Source: Schaalia odontolytica
GTDB lineage: Bacteria > Actinomycetota > Actinomycetes > Actinomycetales > Actinomycetaceae
Assembly (NCBI RefSeq): GCF_024584435.1
Contig: NZ_CP102197.1
Span: 744,001-808,000 of the forward strand
Direction: 5' to 3'
Length of the DNA stretch: 64,000 bases
In this document: piece by piece, positions 56,921-64,000 of the stretch
How the letters are laid out: every line of letters begins with the position of its first letter
Numbering within the stretch: the first letter of the stretch is position 1
Notes under the pieces: model-generated
The model's input: only the letters and a program-made list of their open reading frames with translations
What the model was told of the DNA's origin: nothing
Database searches by the model: none
Position numbers and translations under genes: made by a program

Positions 56921-59622
56921 AGGGACTCGATCTCCCGGCGAATCGCATCGATCGCCGCCTCGAGGCCCTCGGGCTTCGTGCCTCCACCCTGGGCAACGTC
57001 ATCGCGACCGCCGCCACCGCCACCCATGTGCTTGCCGACGGCGCGCACGAGCGCGCCCGCCTTGATGGAGTGTTCCCGTGCCGCCTCGTTCGTGGCGACG
57101 ACTAGGGAGGGCTTTCCCGCAACGATGCCGCCGAGGGCAACGACCGCGCCGCGCTCGTTACCCAGGCGATCGCGGACGTCAAGCGCGAGGGTGCGCAGGG
57201 CGTCAGCTGAGGGCATAGCGCCCACGACGGCACCGACGAGGCTCACCGCCCCGACGGCGCGCGCGGACGCGGCGAGCTCGCTACCGCGGCTGAGTGCCTG
57301 CTCGGTGCGGACCTTCTCCAGCTCCTTCTCGGAATCACGCAGCTTGGCCAGCAGGTTTTCGATGCGCTCGGCAAGCTCCTCGGCGCGCCCGCCCACAAGG
57401 TGCGACAGCTGGGCGACGAGGGCGTGTTCCTTCGCCTGGAACTCGTAGGCCCCATCGCCGACAAGAGCATCGATGCGGCGCACTCCGGAACCGATCGAGC
57501 CTTCCCCGAGCAGGGTGATGCGTCCGATGTGGCCGGTCGTGGGAACGTGGGTACCGCCGCACAGCTCCCGGTCGAATCCGTCGCCGATCGTGACGACCCG
57601 TACGCGGGAACCGTACTTCTCGCCGAAGAGCGCGATCGCCCCCTGGGCTTTCGCCTCATCGAGGCTCATCTCCTCGGTGGTGACCGTCAGATCCTCGGCA
57701 AGCTTCTCGTTGACGAGCGCCTCGATGTCGCCGAGCTGGCTTGCCTCAACCGCACTGGAGTGACGGAAATCAAAGCGCAGGCGCGACGGCGAGTTCTCGG
57801 ATCCCGCCTGTGTCGCGTCCTTAGACACCACCGAGCGAAGGCCTGCGTAGACCATGTGGGTCGCGGTGTGAGCGCGGGCGATGGCGAGGCGGCGAGCGCC
57901 GTCGATCTGCGCGTACGCCTTCTCTCCGACCGACATCGTGCCCTCCGTCAGGGTTCCACGGTGGACGCTCAGGCCGCGGATCGGCGCCTGAACGTCGTGG
58001 ACCTCGACGACGCCACCTCCGGCGAGTCGAATGGTGCCGTGGTCGGCCAACTGTCCGCCCATCTCGGCGTAGAACGGCGTGCGATCCAAGATAACCTCGA
58101 CCTCGGCGGGAGCGCTGGCCGCGGGCGCCGAGGCTCCGTCAACGAGAAGCGCCTGGACGGTTGCGTCAGCCGCCTCCTCGGTGTATCCCAGGAAGGTCGA
58201 TCCCCCGCCCATCTGCTTCTCTATCTCGTGGAAGACGCGAACATCGGTGTGTCCGGTCTTCTTTGAGCGCGCGTCGGCTCGTGCGCGTTCCTTCTGCTCG
58301 GCCATGAGCGAGCGGAAGCCCTCCTCATCGACGGCGACGCCCTGCTCGGCGGCCATCTCAAGGGTCAGGTCAATCGGGAAGCCGTAGGTGTCGTGCAGCG
58401 AGAACGCCGAGGCGCCGGAGATCACGGGGGCACCCGTGGCTTCCTTGGCGGAAGCCACCGCCGCGTCGAGGATCGTGGTGCCGGCGCTCAGCGTGCGACG
58501 GAACGCGTCCTCCTCGGCGTAGGCGACGTCCTGGATGGTCTCCCAGTTCGAGTCGAGCTCGGGGTACGACAGGGACATGACGTTCTTGGACGCGGTGAGC
58601 AGGGTCGGCAGCGCCGCGTCCTCGACGCCGAGAAGACGCATGGAGCGCACCGCGCGGCGAATCAGCCGCCGCAGCACGTAGCCGCGTCCGTCGTTTCCGG
58701 GACGAACCCCATCGCTGATGAGCATCAGGGCGGAACGGACATGGTCCGCAACGACGCGCATGCGCACGTCATCGTCGTAGGCGCCCCCGGCGTTGGGGCC
58801 GGCCGCGCCCAGCCCGTAGGTCTTTCCGGACATCTCCTGCGCGGCCTCGATGACGGGGAACACCTCGTCGATCTCGTACATGTTCGGCTTGTCCTGCATG
58901 ATGAAGGCGAGGCGCTCCAGGCCGGCACCCGTGTCGATCGCGGTCTTGTCGAGAGTGCCGACGAGTTCGAAGTCGTGGCCTTCCCCCTCTCCTCGGACGA
59001 ACTCATCGAAGACGAGGTTCCAGATCTCAAGGAAACGATCGCCCGCAACGTCGACGATCGGGCCACCATCCGGGCCGTACGCCGGACCGCGGTCGTAGTG
59101 GATTTCGCAGCACGCGCCGGCGGGCCCCGGCTGCCCCGTCGACCAGGAGATCTCCTCAAAGGGCAGACGCTGAACGCGCTCGGGGTCGACGCCGATCGTC
59201 TTCGTCCAGTGATTGAAGGACACCTCGTCCTTCTCCCAGATCGTCATCCACAGCCGATCTCCGTCGAGGCCGTACCCCCCTCGGGCCTGGGGCGTCGTCA
59301 GAAGCTCCCAGGCGTAGTCGATCGCGCCTTCCTTGAAGTAGTCGCCGAAGGAGAAGTTGCCGTTCATCTGGAAGAAGGTGCCGTGGCGCGTCGTCTTGCC
59401 AACGTTGTCGATGTCGTTGGTACGGATGCACTTTTGAACGGAGGTGGCGCGCGGCCACGGGGCGGACTCGGTGCCCAGGATGTACGGGATGAACGGAACC
59501 ATTCCCGCGACGGTAAAGAGAATGGAGGGCTCGGGCGAAATGAGCGATACGGAGGGGGCCACGTGGTGGCCCTTGGACGCGAAGTAGTCGAGCCAGCGGG
59601 TACGGATTTCAGACGTGCGCAT
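56917..59622 (-). CDS. alaS: Alanyl-tRNA synthetase
   Basis: 901 residues from MRTSEIRTRWLDYFASKGHH. Class II catalytic core (FTVAGMVPFIPYILG, FFQMNGNFSFGDYFKEGAID), editing domain with HTATH and the Cys-His zinc set in LCGGTHVPTTGHIG, and a C-terminal DHHA1 region ending in a glycine-rich GKHMGGGGGGRDDVAQGG. Charges tRNA-Ala and clears Ser/Gly. TAACAT eight bases before the ATG suggests a near-leaderless transcript; the open frame upstream overlaps the rpsD terminator. Confidence 0.97.
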   Translation of the reverse strand: MRTSEIRTRWLDYFASKGHHVAPSVSLISPEPSILFTVAGMVPFIPYILGTESAPWPRATSVQKCIRTNDIDNVGKTTRHGTFFQMNGNFSFGDYFKEGAIDYAWELLTTPQARGGYGLDGDRLWMTIWEKDEVSFNHWTKTIGVDPERVQRLPFEEISWSTGQPGPAGACCEIHYDRGPAYGPDGGPIVDVAGDRFLEIWNLVFDEFVRGEGEGHDFELVGTLDKTAIDTGAGLERLAFIMQDKPNMYEIDEVFPVIEAAQEMSGKTYGLGAAGPNAGGAYDDDVRMRVVADHVRSALMLISDGVRPGNDGRGYVLRRLIRRAVRSMRLLGVEDAALPTLLTASKNVMSLSYPELDSNWETIQDVAYAEEDAFRRTLSAGTTILDAAVASAKEATGAPVISGASAFSLHDTYGFPIDLTLEMAAEQGVAVDEEGFRSLMAEQKERARADARSKKTGHTDVRVFHEIEKQMGGGSTFLGYTEEAADATVQALLVDGASAPAASAPAEVEVILDRTPFYAEMGGQLADHGTIRLAGGGVVEVHDVQAPIRGLSVHRGTLTEGTMSVGEKAYAQIDGARRLAIARAHTATHMVYAGLRSVVSKDATQAGSENSPSRLRFDFRHSSAVEASQLGDIEALVNEKLAEDLTVTTEEMSLDEAKAQGAIALFGEKYGSRVRVVTIGDGFDRELCGGTHVPTTGHIGRITLLGEGSIGSGVRRIDALVGDGAYEFQAKEHALVAQLSHLVGGRAEELAERIENLLAKLRDSEKELEKVRTEQALSRGSELAASARAVGAVSLVGAVVGAMPSADALRTLALDVRDRLGNERGAVVALGGIVAGKPSLVVATNEAAREHSIKAGALVRAVGKHMGGGGGGRDDVAQGGGTKPEGLEAAIDAIRREIESL

Positions 59623-59630
59623 AGTCCCCC

Positions 59631-59636
59631 ATGTTA
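59631..59636 (-). promoter_or_regulatory. -10 box for near-leaderless alaS transcript
   Basis: TAACAT followed by eight bases and the ATG of alaS on the minus strand. Confidence 0.45.
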
Positions 59637-59696
59637 GTCGGTACCCACTCGTTGCTGCGCAACGGCGCGCACACGCGGACAGTGGGATAAACGAAA

Positions 59697-59728
59697 CCGC
59701 GCCCCCGAGCATAGTCTCGGGGGCGCGG
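59697..59728 (-). terminator. Rho-independent terminator of rpsD
   Basis: Perfect 13-bp stem CCGCGCCCCCGAG / CTCGGGGGCGCGG with a six-base loop, followed on the minus strand by TTTCGTTT. Twelve bases after the rpsD stop. The clearest classical terminator in the window. Confidence 0.85.
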
Positions 59729-59740
59729 AATCGACGAGTG

Positions 59741-60364
59741 TCAGCGCGAGTAGTGCTCGACGACCATCTGCACGTCGACCGTGACGGGGACCTCGGCACG
59801 CTTGGGACGGCGAACCAGGGTGGCCTTCAGGCGGGCCAGGTCAACATCGAGGTACTCGGGGACGGCGGGAAGCACATCGCGGTGGATGCCCTCGGCAGCG
59901 ATCTCGAAGGGAACGGTCGTCTGCGACTTCGGCTTGACCTGGATGGTCTGTCCGGGCTTGACGCGGAAGGAGGGGCGGTCAACGATCTTACCGTCGACGA
60001 GGATGTGGCGGTGGACAACCACCTGGCGGGCCTGCTGGATCGTGCGGGAAAAGCCCGCGCGCAGAACCAGAGCGTCCAGCCGCATCTCGAGGAGCTCGAC
60101 CAGGTTCTCACCGGTCAGGCCGGCCGTGCGGCGGGCCTCTTCGAAGGCGCGGCGCAGCTGGGACTCGCGAATGCCGTACTGGGCGCGCAGGCGCTGCTTC
60201 TCCTTCAGACGAACGGCGTAGTCGGAGTCCTGACGGCGGCGGGTACGTCCGTGCTCGCCGGGGCCGTAGGGGCGCTTCTCGAAGTAGCGAACGGCCTTAG
60301 GCGTGAGCGCGAGGCCGAGGGCGCGGGACTCGCGCACCTGCTTGCGGGAACGATTCGTTGCCAT
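59741..60364 (-). CDS. rpsD: 30S ribosomal protein S4
   Basis: 207 residues. Primary 16S rRNA-binding protein; S4 domain at about residues 94-155 (RLDALVLRAGFSRTIQQARQ, then HRHILVDGKIVDRPSFRV). The N-terminal region has no cysteines, so this is the zinc-free form rather than the C+ zinc-ribbon type. It stands alone instead of in the alpha operon, as usual in actinobacteria. A hairpin lies in its leader and a strong terminator follows. Confidence 0.97.
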   Translation of the reverse strand: MATNRSRKQVRESRALGLALTPKAVRYFEKRPYGPGEHGRTRRRQDSDYAVRLKEKQRLRAQYGIRESQLRRAFEEARRTAGLTGENLVELLEMRLDALVLRAGFSRTIQQARQVVVHRHILVDGKIVDRPSFRVKPGQTIQVKPKSQTTVPFEIAAEGIHRDVLPAVPEYLDVDLARLKATLVRRPKRAEVPVTVDVQMVVEHYSR

Positions 60365-60389
60365 AATTGTTCTTCCTGTTTCTCATGTC

Positions 60390-60408
60390 ATGCCGGCGTG
60401 CCCGGCAT
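60390..60408 (-). promoter_or_regulatory. Hairpin in the rpsD leader
   Basis: Stem ATGCCGG / CCGGCAT with a five-base loop, 26 bases before the rpsD ATG and just upstream of its GGAAG ribosome-binding site. A candidate site for S4 autoregulation; also see GTCCGCG / CGCGGAC at 60459-60474, which may terminate rarA. Confidence 0.4.
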
Positions 60409-60485
60409 GGGGCCAACTCCAGGATCGACGAAGCGTCCGTCGGCTAAGGCCCCAGGTGTCCGCGGGCGCGGACAACTGTTACATC

Positions 60486-61829
60486 CTAGCGTTTCTTCAG
60501 AAGATTGCGAATCATCGCGAGGCGCTTCGTGAGCATCGCCTCATGCCCGTTGTCGGTGGGAGCGTAGTACTGCACACCTTGGAGATCGTCGGGCATGTAC
60601 TGCTGGGCCGCCACGTGATGCGGATGGTCGTGCGCATAGAGATATCCGTTCCCATGTCCCAGCATGTCGGCCCCGCGGTAGTGCGCGTCGCGCAAGTGCT
60701 CGGGCACCGCTCCCCCACGGCCTGCGCGCACATCGGCGATCGCGCGGTCAATCGCCAGGTACGTCGCGTTCGACTTCGGGGCGGTGGCAACGGCGACAAC
60801 GGCCTGGGCCAGGAGGAGACGCGCCTCGGGCATTCCGATGCTGGCGACCCCCTGTGCCGCGGCCACGCAGGTGGAGAGCACCTCCGGCGCGGCCATGCCA
60901 ACCTCCTCGCTGGCCGCTATCATAATCCGTCGCGCGATAAACCTGGGGTCCTCCCCAGCCTCGATCATGCGCGCGAGGTAGTGCAGGGAGGCGTCCACGT
61001 CCGACCCGCGCATGGACTTGATGAAGGCGCTGGCAACGTCGTAGTGCTGATCCCTCCCCCACCTCACGAGCGCGCTATTGGCCGCAGCTTCGACCCCGGC
61101 GACGGTGATGAGATGTTCGCCCCGGTCGTCGGCGACGCCTGCGGCGGCCTCCAGAAGGGTCAGGGACTTGCGAGCATCGGCTCCGGCCAGGCGCACCAGT
61201 CCCGCCACAGCCTCGTCCTCGATGCCGAAACGTCCCCCGAGGCCGCGCTCGTCGGTGAGCGCGCGCCGGATGAGTTCCTCGATCGCGTCGGACTCGAGCG
61301 GGCGCAACGTGAGCAGCAGCGAGCGCGAGAGCAGCGGGGAGATGACGGAAAAAGATGGATTCTCCGTGGTTGCGGCAACGAGCACGACCCAGCGGTTCTC
61401 GACGGCGGGCAGGAGAGAGTCCTGCTGCGCCTTCGAGAAGCGGTGCACCTCGTCAACGAAGAGGACCGTCTCTTCATCGCCCGATGCTATCCGCCTCCGC
61501 GCCGCCTGCACGACGCTACGCACGTCACCCACACCCGAGGAGACAGCGGAGAGCTCCACGAAGTGCCTGCCCGAGGCGTGAGCAATCAGGTAGGCCAGGG
61601 TTGTCTTGCCCGTGCCGGGTGGGCCCCACAGAACGACGGAGGAGACAGCGACCCCGTCGCGCGAGCTGGGCGTCAGAAGGCGGCGCAGGGGCGCGCCTTC
61701 GCCCAGGAGGTGACCTTGACCGACGACCTCGTCAAGGCTCGTGGGGCGCATTCGAACGGCGAGGGGCGCGTCCGCGTCGCACGCGGGCACGCCCCTGTCG
61801 TCGAAGGACTCAGAATCGAACAGATCCAC
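60486..61829 (-). CDS. rarA: Replication-associated recombination protein A (RarA/MgsA)
   Basis: 447 residues from a GTG. AAA+ ATPase of the clamp-loader group: Walker [16 protein letters not shown], Walker [18 protein letters not shown], sensor 1 [13 protein letters not shown], and the C-terminal tetramerisation region with [19 protein letters not shown]. It acts at stalled replication forks. TAGGCT seven bases before the GTG, overlapping the stop of the upstream gene, suggests its own leaderless transcript. Confidence 0.95.
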   Translation of the reverse strand: MDLFDSESFDDRGVPACDADAPLAVRMRPTSLDEVVGQGHLLGEGAPLRRLLTPSSRDGVAVSSVVLWGPPGTGKTTLAYLIAHASGRHFVELSAVSSGVGDVRSVVQAARRRIASGDEETVLFVDEVHRFSKAQQDSLLPAVENRWVVLVAATTENPSFSVISPLLSRSLLLTLRPLESDAIEELIRRALTDERGLGGRFGIEDEAVAGLVRLAGADARKSLTLLEAAAGVADDRGEHLITVAGVEAAANSALVRWGRDQHYDVASAFIKSMRGSDVDASLHYLARMIEAGEDPRFIARRIMIAASEEVGMAAPEVLSTCVAAAQGVASIGMPEARLLLAQAVVAVATAPKSNATYLAIDRAIADVRAGRGGAVPEHLRDAHYRGADMLGHGNGYLYAHDHPHHVAAQQYMPDDLQGVQYYAPTDNGHEAMLTKRLAMIRNLLKKR

Positions 61830-61836
61830 GAGGAAC

Positions 61837-61842
61837 AGCCTA
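61837..61842 (-). promoter_or_regulatory. -10 box for leaderless rarA transcript
   Basis: TAGGCT followed by seven bases and the GTG of rarA on the minus strand; overlaps the stop codon of the surface-protein gene. Confidence 0.45.
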
Positions 61843-63252
61843 AGACAAGGTGACCTCGTGTGAGGACGACCCGATCTTCGGCCCGGAGAGAACCTGAACG
61901 ACGACGAGGCCGCCGAGAATCAGCATGCAGGCTCCCGCACCGAGCAGGTATCCGTTGAGGCTCTCGGACTCATCTCCGTCCTGGGAGGAGGAGAGCATCT
62001 CGGCGTGCAACTTGACCGCGCCGGATGCGTCAACCGACGAGTCCGTGGAGGACCCGGAGGCCGAGGCCACCTTGAATTCCGCCCACCCGACGAGTTCGTG
62101 GGAGCGATTGGCAACGACAACCTTGTAGTCTCCGGTGGGCAGGCCGCTCAGATCCATCGTGACCTGATTCGAGTCCTCCACCTGGAGCCAGCGAGCCTCG
62201 CCGGTCTGCATGATGTTGGCGCTGACCCAGTCGCCGACGGCAGCCTTATCAGAGGGGACGTTGATGGTCAGCTGGCCGGCGGTAAACGCTGCGCTGACGC
62301 CTCCCTTGTTTGCATCGTTGAGCTGAGACTCGTCGGACACCGGCGAGACCGGTGTGTCTGAGGGTCTGGCCACGTTAGCGGACGCACTCGCGGTGGGGGT
62401 CGGAGTCGGGGTGGGCGTCGGCGAGGGGGTTTCCGTGGGTCGCACGGCCGGCAGCTGTGGATCGTCGGGCTGAGGAGCCGGCGTCGGCGATGCACTCGGC
62501 GCGGGAGCGGGATCAACCGTCGGCGCGGGAGCGGGATCAACCGTCGGCGCGGGAGCGGGATCAACCGTCGGCGCGGGCTGCGTCGTAGGCTCAGCGGTCG
62601 GCGTAGGAGCGGGCTGCGTCGTGGGAGCGGTGGTTGGCGTGGGAGCGGGCTGCGTCGTGGGAGCGGCGGTCGGCTCCGGTGTAGGATCCGTGGTGGGTTC
62701 CGTCGTCGGCTCAGGATCAGGCTCGTAGGGCTTGTACACCTTGACGTAGTGGAACGAATCGGCCACGACATCATCGTCACTGCTGTAGATGACGACGCGG
62801 ACGGTGTGGATGGTTCCCGGTTCCCACGTGATCCCCTCGCGGTTGTTGGTGCCGTTGGGCACCTGAACAACCATGCTGTAGTTGGACAGCGACGTCACCT
62901 GCCACAGGTCGTCGGAATCCACGTTCACGCGTTCCCCGCCGCGTTCGAAGGTGAGGGGAGCGGTTGGCGAGACGTCACCGCCGTCAAGGATCACGCCCCA
63001 GAAACCGGTCTTCGCATAGAGCCGTTCAAACTCGGATCCCTGCTCGAGATTCACCGAGAAAGCAGTGCGCGGGATGGCGTAGGGGTCATCGGGGCTTGAG
63101 CCCGAGCCATTCCCATCCGCTCGGGCCGCGAAACCCGGGATAGCCAACGCAATTGCGGCGAACAGGCACAAGGCCATGAGAAGGCTCATCGTTCGACTGC
63201 GCCCCACCAGCCTACGCGCGGCGAGCGCAGAGGTAGCCCGTCCGTGCTGCAT
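61840..63252 (-). CDS. Secreted surface protein with Pro/Thr-rich stalk and C-terminal membrane anchor
   Basis: 470 residues from [21 protein letters not shown] six bases upstream. Signal peptide: basic start, hydrophobic core about residues 22-41, likely cleavage after ARA45. An unassigned domain (about 46-175, [33 protein letters not shown]) is followed by a Pro/Thr/Ala repeat stalk (about 175-300), a second beta-rich domain ([20 protein letters not shown]) and a C-terminal helix [20 protein letters not shown] with a short tail. No LPXTG motif, so anchoring would be by the helix. Function unknown. Confidence 0.75.
   Translation of the reverse strand: MQHGRATSALAARRLVGRSRTMSLLMALCLFAAIALAIPGFAARADGNGSGSSPDDPYAIPRTAFSVNLEQGSEFERLYAKTGFWGVILDGGDVSPTAPLTFERGGERVNVDSDDLWQVTSLSNYSMVVQVPNGTNNREGITWEPGTIHTVRVVIYSSDDDVVADSFHYVKVYKPYEPDPEPTTEPTTDPTPEPTAAPTTQPAPTPTTAPTTQPAPTPTAEPTTQPAPTVDPAPAPTVDPAPAPTVDPAPAPSASPTPAPQPDDPQLPAVRPTETPSPTPTPTPTPTASASANVARPSDTPVSPVSDESQLNDANKGGVSAAFTAGQLTINVPSDKAAVGDWVSANIMQTGEARWLQVEDSNQVTMDLSGLPTGDYKVVVANRSHELVGWAEFKVASASGSSTDSSVDASGAVKLHAEMLSSSQDGDESESLNGYLLGAGACMLILGGLVVVQVLSGPKIGSSSHEVTLS
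62498..62569 (-). repeat. Three perfect 24-base tandem repeats in the stalk
   Basis: Three identical 24-base units encoding the octapeptide TVDPAPAP on the minus strand. Perfect identity implies recent expansion. Confidence 0.85.
62600..62671 (-). repeat. Two 36-base tandem repeats in the stalk
   Basis: Two adjacent 36-base copies differing at three positions, encoding [12 protein letters not shown] units on the minus strand. Confidence 0.8.
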
Positions 63253-63395
63253 ACCGTTCTCCTTAGTGCCTTCAATACTCAGTTGCATTGTTCTGGAACT
63301 AGAGTAACAGGCGTGGCGCGTGAATGCTAAATTCCAACGCACACCACACGGTTAATGCACGAATTCTCACCGCGCCTGAGCCCGAGGTGCAGCGC

Positions 63396-64000
63396 CTAGC
63401 GCACAGGAGCGTGGCCCCGCTTCACAATACTGACCGTCACGATTGCACCCAGCAGCGCCAAGACGGCGCCACCGGCGAGCACCCACACCCCGAGCCTGCT
63501 TTCCTGCTCGCGGGCGGCCTGGTTTGTCGCCTGCTTCTCAGAGTGCGCCTTGGGGCCGATTTGTGAGGCTGACACTCTCTGCTGCTCCGACGAAGCCGTG
63601 GCCTCGGGCGTCGCTTCCGTGCCCACCCCACTGCCCGCGGGAGATCCGGTCGTAGACCCGGAGGGATTCGCGGAGGAAGGCTGAGCCGACGTTGCGGGCG
63701 AACTCGGCGCGGGAGAGGAAGCCTCAACGGCGCTCTCCGGGCTGGCGCCCGCGCTCGTGGGCGCCGCGCCGGGATCGACAGGCGACGGTTTGGACTCACC
63801 GCTGGGTGTCACGATGTCCGGCGAGGCCGGGGGAACAAAAGCGCCCGTGGGCTCGGTCGACGCGTCACTGCCGCCACCAGGCAGATCGGTCGCGGGATCC
63901 GTCGGCGTGAGCCTGCAGGAGGGGGTGGCACCCTCGGCGTCGGTGACCGAGACCTGCAGTTCGACATACGTTCCACTCACGCCGTCGCCGACACTCACCC
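63396..64000 (-). CDS. C-terminal part of a second surface-anchored protein, cut by window edge
   Basis: About 200 codons visible; the frame is open to the window edge and the N-terminus lies outside. The visible part ends a beta-type domain (SGTYVELQVSVTDAEG), continues as a Ser/Pro/Thr/Ala-rich low-complexity stalk of about 120 residues, and finishes with LGVWVLAGGAVLALLGAIV and a basic tail KRGHAPVR, typical of a single-pass anchor with the C-terminus inside. No LPXTG. Same architecture as the next gene downstream, so the two probably form a surface-protein pair. Confidence 0.65.
   Translation of the reverse strand, partial: VSVGDGVSGTYVELQVSVTDAEGATPSCRLTPTDPATDLPGGGSDASTEPTGAFVPPASPDIVTPSGESKPSPVDPGAAPTSAGASPESAVEASSPAPSSPATSAQPSSANPSGSTTGSPAGSGVGTEATPEATASSEQQRVSASQIGPKAHSEKQATNQAAREQESRLGVWVLAGGAVLALLGAIVTVSIVKRGHAPVR

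Noticed and set aside
56917..56936. Glycine-rich C-terminus of AlaS as a frameshift sign
   Set aside because: The GGGGGG stretch is a normal feature of the AlaS C-terminal domain and the frame continues cleanly to the ruvX overlap.
62498..62671. Tandem repeats considered as a possible CRISPR array
   Set aside because: Units are contiguous with no spacers and are in frame within a Pro/Thr-rich stalk.
63253..63395. Promoter for the surface-protein gene at 61840-63252
   Set aside because: TTGGAA and several AT-rich hexamers are present but none at acceptable spacing; not supported enough to list.

Overview
This window is a gene-dense, high-GC chromosomal segment from an actinobacterium. WhiA, an ANTAR-type PdtaR regulator, the OpcA partner of glucose-6-phosphate dehydrogenase, a cysteine-free S4, a PolA without proofreading residues and the gene order (parA-scpA-scpB, whiA-yvcK-rapZ, gap-pgk-tpiA-secG, trpE-trpC-trpB-trpA-lgt, rpsA-polA-pdtaR) all fit this phylum. 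My best guess, by impression only, is an Actinomyces/Schaalia-like member of the Actinomycetaceae. There is no prophage, insertion sequence, integron or CRISPR array, and no gene-free stretch longer than about 240 bases. Both window edges cut a gene.

Layout. 1-4947 (minus): xerD, parA, scpA, scpB, rluB and partial tyrA (chromosome segregation, rRNA modification, tyrosine synthesis). 5076-10536 (plus): tkt, then zwf-opcA-pgl (pentose phosphate pathway). 10555-15036 (minus): gap-pgk-tpiA, then secG and a YdcF-like membrane protein. 15241-21535 (minus): uvrC-purT-rapZ-yvcK-whiA. 21721-27077 (plus): glnA and two tandem acyl-CoA ligase paralogues. 27165-30535 (minus): uvrA and a small membrane protein. 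30593-30874 (plus): a YciI-like protein. 30941-35358 (minus): two TerC-family genes and a P-type ATPase behind a yybP-ykoY (manganese) riboswitch-like leader. 35597-44375: uvrB, coaE, rpsA and polA on minus, with brnQ on plus between coaE and rpsA. 44395-46262: thioesterase, pdtaR, a tRNA with anticodon CAA and a 71-residue orphan protein. 46263-53372 (minus): trpE-trpC-trpB-trpA-lgt, then pyk. 53438-59622 (minus): alaS-ruvX-mltG-aroE-prepilin peptidase. 59741-64000 (minus): a truncated surface-protein gene, a second proline/threonine-rich surface protein, rarA and rpsD.

Most of the content is core housekeeping. All three Uvr excision-repair proteins plus PolA and RarA lie within about 40 kb. 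Three signals stand out. First, the TerC-TerC-P-type ATPase operon has a leader whose hairpin covers the ribosome-binding site, consistent with a manganese-export module. Second, a short, class I-shaped tRNA carries a leucine anticodon and has its own promoter and downstream terminator. Third, at least twelve genes (parA, xerD, uvrC, uvrA, uvrB, yciI, coaE, polA, pyk, rarA, alaS and a membrane protein) have a TANNNT box 6-8 bases before the start codon, the signature of leaderless mRNAs. I used that signature to choose several start codons.
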